This document shows positions 8,966-17,321 of a DNA stretch of 64,000 bases, one piece after another. How positions within the stretch are numbered: position 1 is the stretch's first letter; every line of letters begins with the position of its first letter. The translations under genes were made by a program, and so were the position numbers. The DNA is from Anaerobacillus isosaccharinicus (GTDB lineage Bacteria > Bacillota > Bacilli > Bacillales > Anaerobacillaceae): NCBI RefSeq assembly GCF_001866075.3, contig NZ_CP063356.1, positions 3,524,164 to 3,588,163 of the forward strand. The letters are read 5' to 3'. The notes under the pieces are model-generated. The model did not search any database. It was not told the origin of the DNA and was given only the letters and a program-made list of their open reading frames with translations.

Positions 8966-10966
8966 ATGACGATTAATGTTGATGAATTAGCAATTAATAC
9001 GATACGTACTTTATCGATTGATAGTATTGAGAAAGCAAACTCTGGTCACCCAGGTATGCCTATGGGGGCGGCTCCGATGGCATATTCACTTTTTGCAAAG
9101 TATATGAATCATAACCCAAGTAATCCTAATTGGTTTAATAGGGATCGCTTTGTATTATCTGCAGGTCATGGCTCTATGCTGTTATATAGCTTACTACATC
9201 TTTCTGGATATGATTTATCATTAGAGGATCTACAAAGTTTCCGTCAGTGGGGAAGTAAAACACCAGGTCACCCTGAATTTGGACATACTCCAGGGGTAGA
9301 CGCAACAACTGGTCCTTTAGGACAAGGGGTTGCTATGGCAGTTGGAATCGCTATGGCTGAGAAACACCTAGCTGCTGTCTATAATAAAGAAGATCTACAA
9401 ATCGTTGATCATTATACATATTCAATTTGCGGTGACGGAGACTTAATGGAAGGTGTATCAGCTGAGGCTTCATCACTAGCTGGGCACTTAAAATTAGGCC
9501 GTTTAATCGTGTTGTACGATTCAAATGACATTTCTTTAGATGGTGAATTAAATAGATCTTTTAGCGAAAGCGTTGAAGATCGTTATAAAGCATACGGTTG
9601 GCAAGTTATTCGAGTAGAACAAGGAAACGACATCGAAGAAATTAATAAAGCAATTGAGCTTGCAAAGCAAGATGATCGTCCGACTTTAATCGAAGTGAAA
9701 ACAACAATCGGATATGGATCACCGAATAAAGCAGGGAAATCAGCATCACACGGTGCGCCACTTGGTAAAGATGAAATTAAGCTAACAAAAGAAGCTTATA
9801 AGTGGTCATACGAACAAGAGTTCCATATTCCTGAAGAAGTTTCAGAAGTTTTTGCTGCTGTAAAAAAATCGGGAATTACTAAAGAAGCACAGTGGAATGA
9901 GTTAATGAAGCAATATGAAGCACAGTACCCTGAGCTTGCTAGCGAATTAAAGCTCGCTATCAGTGGGGATCTTCCAGAAGGGTGGGACCAAAACCTACCT
10001 GTTTATGAAGGTGGCAAGGATAATGTTGCAACACGTTCTTCATCAGGAGAAGTACTTAATGCTTTAGCAAATAATATATCGCAAATCTTTGGAGGTTCTG
10101 CAGACTTAGCCTCTTCTAATAAAACAATGTTAAAAGGTAAAGGCGACTTCACAAGAGATGACTACAGTGGAAGAAACATTTGGTTTGGAGTAAGGGAATT
10201 TGCGATGGGAGCAGCCTTAAATGGTATGGCACTTCATGGTGGCGTAAAAGTATTTGGTGCAACATTCTTCGTCTTCTCTGATTACTTACGTGCGGCTATT
10301 CGCTTATCAGCACTTATGAAGTTACCTGTTACGTATGTGTTTACACATGACAGCATTGCTGTTGGTGAAGATGGTCCTACTCATGAGCCAGTTGAGCAAT
10401 TAGCTTCACTTCGTGCTATGCCTGGTATTTCAGTTATTAGACCTGGTGATAGCAACGAGACAGTTGCGGCTTGGAAACTTGCACTTGAAAGTAAAGATGA
10501 GCCAACAATTCTTGTATTATCACGTCAAGATTTAATGACTCAGGAAGCAACAAAAGAACTTGCTTATGAGGGTGTCAAGAAAGGTGCTTATGTTATCTCA
10601 CCTGCAAAAGGGGAGGCTAATGGTATCTTACTTGCATCAGGGTCTGAAGTTCAATTAGCTGTTGAGGCACAAAAACAACTTGAAACTGAAGGGATCTTTG
10701 TTTCTGTAGTAAGTATGCCAAGTTGGGATCGCTTTGAGAAGCAATCACAAGAATATAAGAACTCAGTTATTCCTCAAGATGTAAAAGCTCGTGTTGCAAT
10801 TGAAATGGGCTCATCTTTAGGATGGCATAAATACGCTGGTGATAAAGGTGCTGTTATTGCCATTGACCAATTTGGTGCATCAGCTCCAGGTGAAAAAATT
10901 ATGGCTGAGTATGGCTTTACTGTAGAAAACGTTATTGCAAAATTAAAAGCTACGTTTGAAAACTAA
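8966..10966 (+). CDS. tkt: Transketolase
   Basis: Thiamine-diphosphate enzyme of the non-oxidative pentose phosphate pathway, 666 residues (B. subtilis Tkt is similar in length). The N-terminal substrate region [11 protein letters not shown] near 27 is present. The thiamine site G-D-G-D-L-M-E-G is near 155, and the catalytic glutamate region F-G-V-R-E-F-A-M is near 406. I start at the ATG at 8966 (AAAGGATG upstream), dropping 11 extra residues of the longest frame; this restores the family N terminus. It cooperates with the zwf and gndA genes further along the window. Confidence 0.96.
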   Translation: MTINVDELAINTIRTLSIDSIEKANSGHPGMPMGAAPMAYSLFAKYMNHNPSNPNWFNRDRFVLSAGHGSMLLYSLLHLSGYDLSLEDLQSFRQWGSKTPGHPEFGHTPGVDATTGPLGQGVAMAVGIAMAEKHLAAVYNKEDLQIVDHYTYSICGDGDLMEGVSAEASSLAGHLKLGRLIVLYDSNDISLDGELNRSFSESVEDRYKAYGWQVIRVEQGNDIEEINKAIELAKQDDRPTLIEVKTTIGYGSPNKAGKSASHGAPLGKDEIKLTKEAYKWSYEQEFHIPEEVSEVFAAVKKSGITKEAQWNELMKQYEAQYPELASELKLAISGDLPEGWDQNLPVYEGGKDNVATRSSSGEVLNALANNISQIFGGSADLASSNKTMLKGKGDFTRDDYSGRNIWFGVREFAMGAALNGMALHGGVKVFGATFFVFSDYLRAAIRLSALMKLPVTYVFTHDSIAVGEDGPTHEPVEQLASLRAMPGISVIRPGDSNETVAAWKLALESKDEPTILVLSRQDLMTQEATKELAYEGVKKGAYVISPAKGEANGILLASGSEVQLAVEAQKQLETEGIFVSVVSMPSWDRFEKQSQEYKNSVIPQDVKARVAIEMGSSLGWHKYAGDKGAVIAIDQFGASAPGEKIMAEYGFTVENVIAKLKATFEN

Positions 10967-10977
10967 TTAAACAACTT

Positions 10978-11020
10978 ACGGGGCTGACTCATTATTCTTT
11001 GTCAGCCTCGTATTGTTTTC
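10978..11020 (+). terminator. Terminator after tkt
   Basis: ACGGGGCTGAC / GTCAGCCTCGT, an 11-bp stem with one G-U pair, then a T-rich tail (TATTGTTTTC). Confidence 0.7.
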
Positions 11021-11193
11021 TTCAATCTACAATTAAACCTTTAATATGACAAAAATAGTGCGGTATTTCTCCGTTATTTGACAATCATTTCTTTGGACAT
11101 GCTTTATAGTTTAGATAAGGGATAGCATTTTTCCCTTATTCCAATTAGATGCTTTTGTTTGTTTAAAGAATTGAGTCGATGGGGGAATAATAA

Positions 11194-11634
11194 ATGAGAC
11201 ACTATTACATTTATTTATTAAAGCCTGAAATTTCAACTAACTACTTTGGCAAGGAGTGGTTAATCTTTCAATTATTTGTTGAAGGGGAAACGGCTAATAA
11301 GGAACTTAGAGAAATAATTGAAAAGCAAATAAATTATATTAGTGGGACAATTCCTACATTACTAGTAAAAAAAGGCCTTGAGAAATCATTAAAAACTCGT
11401 AATGATTTTTATGTATTACAAGATCATTATTACTTAGATGTTAAAGCACTTGATAGCAAGGCTGTTTTGAAAGATCACGGGAATATGTTAACGATATCTG
11501 CCAGTGGTACTTATCAAGCTGAAACCGTCTTTTTTGAAGTGTTGCGGCAAATTAATCCTGCATTTTTTGCGATGGACTTTGAAAATAAAAATTTTGGCTG
11601 GTTAAACCCTGTTAAGCAAGTTAATTATATTTAA
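11194..11634 (+). CDS. sirA: Sporulation inhibitor of replication SirA
   Basis: Homologue of B. subtilis SirA (YneE), which binds DnaA domain I and blocks replication initiation once sporulation has begun. 146 residues, normal length. It shares the N-terminal R-H-Y-Y-x-Y-L pattern, N-x-Y-F-G-K-E, the A-S-G-x-Y-x-A-E-T-x-F-F-E-V-L block near 105-120, and the near-terminal Y/F-G-W-L-N-P. Position between tkt and yneF is as in B. subtilis. I found no clean Spo0A box in the 200 bases upstream. Confidence 0.9.
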   Translation: MRHYYIYLLKPEISTNYFGKEWLIFQLFVEGETANKELREIIEKQINYISGTIPTLLVKKGLEKSLKTRNDFYVLQDHYYLDVKALDSKAVLKDHGNMLTISASGTYQAETVFFEVLRQINPAFFAMDFENKNFGWLNPVKQVNYI

Positions 11635-11728
11635 TACTTTGATTCAATAATGTATTAGGGTATAATTAATTGGATGCAAATGCATGGCTGTCTATTCTTA
11701 GACACAACTAGAAGGAGGAAGAAGTTCA

Positions 11729-11944
11729 ATGACTTGGATGTATATTTTAGTCGGCTTGTTATCATTAATTGCCGGTGTTGCGATTGGCTTTTTTATTGCC
11801 CGCAAAACAATGATGAATTACCTTAAGAAAAACCCACCTATTAATGAAAAGATGTTACGCGTGATGATGATGCAAATGGGTATGAATCCATCGCAAAAGA
11901 AAATTACGCAAATGATGAAAGCAATGAACAATCAAACGAAGTAA
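11729..11944 (+). CDS. yneF: YneF family membrane protein (UPF0154)
   Basis: 71-residue protein with one N-terminal membrane helix (about residues 4-24, ending F-F-I-A-R-K) and the conserved K-N-P-P-I-N-E...M-M-x-Q-M-G block of UPF0154. Function unknown; present in nearly all Firmicutes. AGAAGGAGG ribosome site. Confidence 0.93.
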   Translation: MTWMYILVGLLSLIAGVAIGFFIARKTMMNYLKKNPPINEKMLRVMMMQMGMNPSQKKITQMMKAMNNQTK

Positions 11945-11954
11945 TAAAGGACAA

Positions 11955-11980
11955 GCACTCCGTTTTTGGAGTGTTTTTTC
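11955..11980 (+). terminator. Terminator after yneF
   Basis: CACTCC (11956-11961) / GGAGTG (11968-11973) and a T-tract. Confidence 0.85.
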
Positions 11981-12068
11981 ATATTTAAATGATTTTTTAG
12001 GTTTGCTTTATGAAGAAAAAATCATTATTGTAATAAGTAAATGGTCTAATTTATAGAGGATGAGATAA

Positions 12069-13160
12069 ATGGTTTCTGATGAATACAAAATACCTAAACT
12101 ATCTATTTTCCAGTGGAATTCAGAAAAATGTTTAACAATTGACGTTCGATCTCCACAAGAGTTTAATGAGGCAACTTTACCTAAAGCTATTAATGTACCA
12201 ATCTTTAATAATGAAGAACGGGTTAAGGTAGGTACTATCTATAAGCAAGTAGGAAAAGTTGAAGCAGTTAAGCTAGGATTATCAATTTATTCTAAGAAGA
12301 TACCTGATATTTTTGAAACTATCATAAAACTAAAAGAACAGCATCCTAAAAAGAAGATAGTTATTGTATGCGCTAGAGGTGGTATGAGAAGTCAAAGTAT
12401 TGCCTCTACATTAAATATGCTAGGTATTCATTGTTACCAGTTAGATGGCGGTTTTCGAACTTATCGTAGTTTAATTGTAGACAAGCTTAACGAGTATGCA
12501 AATGTAGAGAAGCGTTTTTTTATCGTTTCAGGAAATACAGGTTCGAAAAAAACGATTATCCTGCAAAAATTAAAACGAGAAGGATATCCTGTACTAGATC
12601 TTGAAGATTTAGCAGGGCATCGTGGTTCTGCCTTTGGTGGGATTGGTTTAGAAGTGAGATCGCAAAAGAAGTTTGAATCATTGTTAGTTGCTGAGCTAGA
12701 ATACTACCAGGATTCGCCTTACTATATTATTGAATCGGAAAGCAAACGGATAGGAAATATCATTGTGCCAGACTTTATTATTAATGGGAAAAAGACAGGT
12801 ATTAATATTGAATTAGTATATCCATTACAAAATAGAGTACAACATATAATGGAAACCTATCAACCAAATAAGTATGGAAAAGAAATTCTAGAGGCGTTTA
12901 TGGTCATAAAAAAACGGATGCCTGTGCCGATTGGGACAGAAATACACAACCTATTGCTAAACAAGCAATATGATTTAGCATTTGAACTACTACTAAAAAA
13001 CTACTATGATCCGCAATATGTTCATGCTTCATCGCAAAATGACCAGCTTCATCACCAACTTAAGTTTACACAAATTACTGAAGCAGTTGAAGGTGTAAAA
13101 AAAGTAATAGCTCATTATGAATATCAACTTAAAAAAATTGAAGGAATGGTTCAATTATGA
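12069..13160 (+). CDS. mnmH: tRNA 2-selenouridine synthase MnmH (SelU)
   Basis: Replaces sulfur by selenium at the wobble 2-thiouridine of some tRNAs, using selenophosphate. 363 residues: rhodanese domain (about 10-140) with the catalytic Cys101 in C-A-R-G-G-M-R-S, followed by the P-loop domain that binds the geranylated tRNA intermediate. The P-loop reads GNTGSKKT (155-162), where the usual pattern is GxTGxGKT, so the conserved Gly before Lys is replaced by Lys. The rest of the family pattern (D-L-E-D-L-A-x-H-R-G-S-x-F-G) is intact. It stands alone between terminators. Together with selC at the right end of the window it implies selenophosphate synthesis in this organism. Confidence 0.88.
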   Translation: MVSDEYKIPKLSIFQWNSEKCLTIDVRSPQEFNEATLPKAINVPIFNNEERVKVGTIYKQVGKVEAVKLGLSIYSKKIPDIFETIIKLKEQHPKKKIVIVCARGGMRSQSIASTLNMLGIHCYQLDGGFRTYRSLIVDKLNEYANVEKRFFIVSGNTGSKKTIILQKLKREGYPVLDLEDLAGHRGSAFGGIGLEVRSQKKFESLLVAELEYYQDSPYYIIESESKRIGNIIVPDFIINGKKTGINIELVYPLQNRVQHIMETYQPNKYGKEILEAFMVIKKRMPVPIGTEIHNLLLNKQYDLAFELLLKNYYDPQYVHASSQNDQLHHQLKFTQITEAVEGVKKVIAHYEYQLKKIEGMVQL

Positions 13161-13174
13161 CCATTCTTTTTTTA
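13145..13174 (+). terminator. Terminator overlapping the end of mnmH
   Basis: GAATGGT (within the last mnmH codons) pairs with ACCATTC (13161-13167), followed by seven T. Confidence 0.75.
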
Positions 13175-13323
13175 TTTCTATATTCTCGTGTAGAAACTTC
13201 GCCCAGTGTTTTTTTTGTATAAAAAATTATTTCGCCTCTAGAATTTTTTACTTCTAACAATCACAATACTCTGATAAAATTATCTTTATTATACAAATAT
13301 AAAAAGAACTCGAGGAGAAAAAT

Positions 13324-15081
13324 ATGAAGGTTTTTATCGATTTACTATGGTTCTTTAAGGAAGAAAAAAGAAAGTACCTAATGGGAATTTTGTTACTTGC
13401 CTTTGTGTCGCTACTTTCCCTACTTCCACCATATATAGTTGGGGTAATTGTCGACCATATTGAAAAGAGAACGTTAACGTTTACCACGCTTTTCTCGTGG
13501 GGGGGAGTTCTTTTCGCAGTTGCGGTGGCCGTTTATATTTTCCGTTATTTTTGGCGGATTATGATTTTTGGTGCATCGATCCGATTAGCGAGGAAACTGC
13601 GAAATCAACTATATGAACACTTTACTAAGATGTCGCCTAATTTTTATCATTCAAGACGTACTGGGGATTTAATGGCCCATTCCACAAACGACATAAGAGC
13701 TGTCGAACAAACAGCTGGAATTGGTGTCTTAACACTTGTGGACTCTTTACTAATGGGCAGCTTCGTTATTATCACAATGGCATTTACGATCAGTTGGAAA
13801 CTGACATTAATTTGCTTAATTCCAATGCCATTTATGGCCCTTGCTACAAGTTATTATGGCTCGTTACTTCACGAACGTTTTGGCAAAGCTCAAGCTGCCT
13901 TTTCTAGTTTAAATGATAAGGTACAAGAAAGTATGTCAGGAATTAGAGTTATTAAAACTTTTGGCTACGAAAAAGACGATGTTGAATCATTTCGAGAAAA
14001 GTCTGAAGATGTTGTTCAAAAAAACATCTCTGTTGCAAAGGTCGATGCATTATTTGATCCAACCATTTCTCTAATTGTCTCGATCTCTTTTTTCTTGTCA
14101 ATTCTTTTTGGGGCAAGGTATGTAGTCGCTGATGAATTAACAATTGGACAATTAACGAGTTTTACGATTTATTTAGGCTTATTGATTTGGCCAATGTTAG
14201 CATTTGGCTGGTTATTTAACATTGTTGAAAGGGGTCGTGCCTCTTATAATCGTGTATCTTCGTTACTAAGTGTAAAAGCCGATATTGAAGATGCAGAAAA
14301 AACAGTTTCAGAACAACCTATAGGAACCATCGAGTACAGAATTAATCGTTTTACATACACCGACGAAGAAGTTGTTCTACAAGATGTTTCGTTTCATTTA
14401 AATAAAGGTGAAACGTTAGGAGTAGTTGGTCGAACAGGAAGTGGAAAAACAACGTTAATGAAGTTATTTATGCGGCAGTTCGATTTAACAGACGGAGATA
14501 TTTATTTTTCAAATCGTCCTATTAAAGAATATTCAGTTGAAGCCCTTCGTAAATCAATTGGCTATGTACCGCAAGATCACTTTTTGTTTTCAGCAACGAT
14601 CGGTGACAATATTGCTTTTGCTAAACCGAAAGCAACAATGTCAGAAATTATTGAAGCGGCCAAACTTGCTTCCATTCATGAAGATATTATTAAACTACCT
14701 GATGGATATGAAACAATTGTCGGTGAACGGGGTGTGACGTTATCTGGAGGCCAAAAGCAGCGAATTTCGATTGCGCGAGCACTAATTGCCAATCCAGAAG
14801 TTCTAATTTTAGATGATAGTTTATCAGCTGTTGATGCAAAAACAGAAGAGGCGATATTAGAGGCACTGCGAGGCGTTCGTCGGGATAAAACGACCATGAT
14901 TACAGCTCACCGCTTAAGCGCCATCAAACATGCTAATCTCATTGTTGTTTTAGATCATGGAAAAATCGTTCAAAAAGGAACTCATGACGAGTTAATGTCT
15001 GTAGATGGTTGGTATAAAGAGATGTATGAAAAACAAAAGCTAGAAACGCTAGTAGAACAGGGAGGCTCAAAAGATGAGTGA
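13324..15081 (+). CDS. ABC exporter half-transporter, BmrC/YheI-like
   Basis: Six-helix membrane domain (about 1-315) fused to an ATPase domain: Walker A GRTGSGKT near 368, signature L-S-G-G-Q near 475, Walker B L-I-L-D-D. The residue after Walker B is Asp instead of the catalytic Glu (L-D-D-S-L-S-A-V-D), so its own ATP site is degenerate, as in BmrC and other heterodimeric exporters. 585 residues, the length of BmrC. The stop overlaps the next gene by 8 bases, and the pair forms a heterodimer. The substrate is unknown; multidrug efflux is typical of the family. Confidence 0.85.
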   Translation: MKVFIDLLWFFKEEKRKYLMGILLLAFVSLLSLLPPYIVGVIVDHIEKRTLTFTTLFSWGGVLFAVAVAVYIFRYFWRIMIFGASIRLARKLRNQLYEHFTKMSPNFYHSRRTGDLMAHSTNDIRAVEQTAGIGVLTLVDSLLMGSFVIITMAFTISWKLTLICLIPMPFMALATSYYGSLLHERFGKAQAAFSSLNDKVQESMSGIRVIKTFGYEKDDVESFREKSEDVVQKNISVAKVDALFDPTISLIVSISFFLSILFGARYVVADELTIGQLTSFTIYLGLLIWPMLAFGWLFNIVERGRASYNRVSSLLSVKADIEDAEKTVSEQPIGTIEYRINRFTYTDEEVVLQDVSFHLNKGETLGVVGRTGSGKTTLMKLFMRQFDLTDGDIYFSNRPIKEYSVEALRKSIGYVPQDHFLFSATIGDNIAFAKPKATMSEIIEAAKLASIHEDIIKLPDGYETIVGERGVTLSGGQKQRISIARALIANPEVLILDDSLSAVDAKTEEAILEALRGVRRDKTTMITAHRLSAIKHANLIVVLDHGKIVQKGTHDELMSVDGWYKEMYEKQKLETLVEQGGSKDE

Positions 15082-16891
15082 TAAAAATAAAGAATCATTG
15101 CTGTTTGAGCCAATGAACCAAAAGCTCGTTTTTAAGCGATTAATTACTTATACGAAGCCGCATATACGTTGGCTTACAATTGCCTTTGTTTTACTACTTC
15201 TTGGGACTGGCGCGCAAATCTTAGGACCAATTCTAGTAAAAATATTTATTGATGATTACTTAACACCGAGAATTTTTGACTTTCAACCATTACTATGGTT
15301 AGGGGCAGGGTATTTAGGGTTGCATTTTGCTAGTGTGGCAATTACGTATGTGCAATTATTCTTGTTTCAGAAGATCGCTTTACAAATTATTCAACAATTA
15401 CGTATTGATGTGTTTGAGAAAGTTCAAAACTTAGGGTTAGCTTTTTTTGATAAGTTCCCAACCGGGGGACTTGTCTCAAGGATTACCAATGACACAGAGA
15501 CAATTAAAGACCTTTATGTCAGTGTTCTTTCAAATTACGTGCAAAACGGGATGTTTTTAATTGGTGTTTTTGTGGCAATGTTTTATTTAAATGTTCAACT
15601 AGCCCTCTTTTGTTTGTTTATATTGCCGATTTTGCTTATTTTAATGCAAGCATATCGCCGTTTTAGTTCGAAGTTTTACGCTGAAATGAGTGAAAAATTA
15701 AGTCAGCTAAATGCGAAGATTAGTGAATCAATCCAAGGAATGACAGTTATCCAAATCTTTCGCCAAGAGAAAAGACTAAGAAAAGAGTTTGAAAAAATTA
15801 ACGATGAACACCAAAAAGCTTGGTTGAAAAGTATTAAGCTTGATGGATTATTATTAAGGCCTGCTGTTGATTTTGTTTCAATTATGGCTTTAGTTCTTGT
15901 ATTAAGCTTTTTTGGAATTACTTCCTTCAATAGCCCGGTTGAAATAGGTGTCCTGTACGCATTCATTAATTATTTAGATCGCTTTTTTGAGCCAGTTAAT
16001 CAAATGATGATGCGATTATCAATTTTTCAACAAGCAATTGTCTCAGCTAGCCGTGTTTTTCGCCTGTTAGACCATGATGAAATTGCTCCTGGCCAAAAAG
16101 GCGAGGGGTATCCGCTAATTGAAAAAGGAGAAGTTGAGTTCCGTAACGTTAGTTTCTCTTATGATGGAAAGCATGAAGTTTTGAAAAATATTTCTTTTAC
16201 CGCCAAAAAGGGAGAAACGATCGCCCTTGTGGGCCATACAGGTAGTGGGAAAAGTTCGATCATTAACTTATTAATGCGGTTTTATCCGGGTGTTAAAGGG
16301 GATATTCTCCTTGATGGTGTTCCCATTGAAAAATTTACTAATGAAGAGTTAAGAAAAAAGATGGGACTTGTTCTCCAAGATCCATTTTTGTTTGTAGGTA
16401 CGGTAGAAGATAATATTAGGTTCTATAGCCATGAATTAACCAAAGAAGAGATTATTCATGCGGCGAAATTTGTTCATGCAGAAAGCTTTATTAAAAATCT
16501 CCCTGAGGGGTATGACGCGAAAATTGGTGAGCGCGGTTCAACGCTGTCAAGTGGTCAACGGCAGTTGCTTTCTTTTGCTAGAACGATTGCTCTAAATCCT
16601 AGTATTCTTGTTTTAGATGAAGCAACAGCAAACGTTGATACAGAAACAGAAGGAGAAATTCAAAAAGCGTTAGAGAAGATGCGTTTAGGTAGAACGACGA
16701 TAGCAATCGCCCACCGCCTATCAACAATCCAAGATGCTGACCAAATTTTAGTGTTACACCAAGGTGAAATAGTTGAACGGGGGAACCACCAAGAGTTGAT
16801 TAAACAAGGCGGTTTATACCATAAAATGTATCTACTCCAACAAGGTGACCCAGAAGAAATTGAACAGGTGACAACCTCTGAATTCGCATAA
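15074..16891 (+). CDS. ABC exporter half-transporter, BmrD/YheH-like
   Basis: Partner of the preceding gene. 605 residues: six-helix membrane domain, then an ATPase with Walker A GHTGSGKS near 395 and Walker B L-V-L-D-E followed by the catalytic Glu (D-E-A-T-A-N-V-D). The signature motif is L-S-S-G-Q instead of L-S-G-G-Q. The pair therefore has one canonical and one degenerate ATP site, the arrangement known from BmrCD and TM287/288. BmrD of B. subtilis is longer (about 670), so orthology is not certain; a YknUV-like pair is the alternative. Confidence 0.83.
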   Translation: MSDKNKESLLFEPMNQKLVFKRLITYTKPHIRWLTIAFVLLLLGTGAQILGPILVKIFIDDYLTPRIFDFQPLLWLGAGYLGLHFASVAITYVQLFLFQKIALQIIQQLRIDVFEKVQNLGLAFFDKFPTGGLVSRITNDTETIKDLYVSVLSNYVQNGMFLIGVFVAMFYLNVQLALFCLFILPILLILMQAYRRFSSKFYAEMSEKLSQLNAKISESIQGMTVIQIFRQEKRLRKEFEKINDEHQKAWLKSIKLDGLLLRPAVDFVSIMALVLVLSFFGITSFNSPVEIGVLYAFINYLDRFFEPVNQMMMRLSIFQQAIVSASRVFRLLDHDEIAPGQKGEGYPLIEKGEVEFRNVSFSYDGKHEVLKNISFTAKKGETIALVGHTGSGKSSIINLLMRFYPGVKGDILLDGVPIEKFTNEELRKKMGLVLQDPFLFVGTVEDNIRFYSHELTKEEIIHAAKFVHAESFIKNLPEGYDAKIGERGSTLSSGQRQLLSFARTIALNPSILVLDEATANVDTETEGEIQKALEKMRLGRTTIAIAHRLSTIQDADQILVLHQGEIVERGNHQELIKQGGLYHKMYLLQQGDPEEIEQVTTSEFA

Positions 16892-16898
16892 CTTAAAA

Positions 16899-16927
16899 AA
16901 CAGTCGACGACGATCGGCTGTTTTTTT
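16899..16927 (+). terminator. Terminator after the ABC exporter
   Basis: ACAGTCG (16900-16906) pairs with CGGCTGT (16915-16921), one G-U pair, then T7. The T-tract runs almost into the csoR -35 element. Confidence 0.85.
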
Positions 16928-16928
16928 A

Positions 16929-16957
16929 TTGACAAAAATACTGTGTGGGGGTATGGT
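16929..16957 (+). promoter_or_regulatory. csoR-copAZ promoter
   Basis: Perfect -35 TTGACA (16929-16934), 17-bp spacer, -10 TATGGT (16952-16957). The G-rich spacer holds the probable CsoR operator. Confidence 0.65.
16938..16954. promoter_or_regulatory. Probable CsoR operator
   Basis: ATACTGTGTGGGGGTAT is an imperfect inverted repeat with ATAC/GTAT ends and a G-rich right half. It resembles the TACCC-N4-GGGTA-type site of Bacillus CsoR and lies in the promoter spacer. The left half is poor (TACTG in place of TACCC). Confidence 0.5.
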
Positions 16958-16975
16958 ATATATAGAGGTGATGAC

Positions 16976-17302
16976 ATGGAAAAAGACATTTTAAATATTC
17001 CCCTTCATCCAGAGAAGAGTCCAGCTGTAAAAAGACGAGAAGAAGAAAAACAAAAATTAGTAAATCGTCTGAAGCGGGTTGAGGGACAAGTTAGAGGTAT
17101 ACAACGCATGATTGAAGATGATCGCTATTGTGTTGATGTTTTAGTTCAAGTGTCAGCTGTATCAGCAGCATTAAAAAAAGTCGGCTATACGCTTTTAGAG
17201 CATCATACTAGAGGTTGTGTTAGTCAGGCAGTTAGTGAAGGTGATGGCGACGAAGCAATTGAAGAGTTGATGAAAGTAATCCAGCAGTTTTCCAAATCAT
17301 AA
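16976..17302 (+). CDS. csoR: Copper-sensing repressor CsoR
   Basis: All-helical DUF156 repressor that releases DNA on binding Cu(I), 108 residues. The Cu(I) ligands are visible as Cys52 (R-Y-C-V-D), His77 (E-H-H) and Cys81 (R-G-C-V), with the same spacing as C45/H70/C74 of B. subtilis CsoR. Conserved R-L-K-R-V-E-G-Q-V-R-G lies near 31-41. I use the ATG at 16976 preceded by AGAGGTGA; the longer frame from GTG 16943 would start inside the promoter. First gene of csoR-copA-copZ. Confidence 0.93.
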   Translation: MEKDILNIPLHPEKSPAVKRREEEKQKLVNRLKRVEGQVRGIQRMIEDDRYCVDVLVQVSAVSAALKKVGYTLLEHHTRGCVSQAVSEGDGDEAIEELMKVIQQFSKS

Positions 17303-17321
17303 ATAGACTAGGTGATGATAA

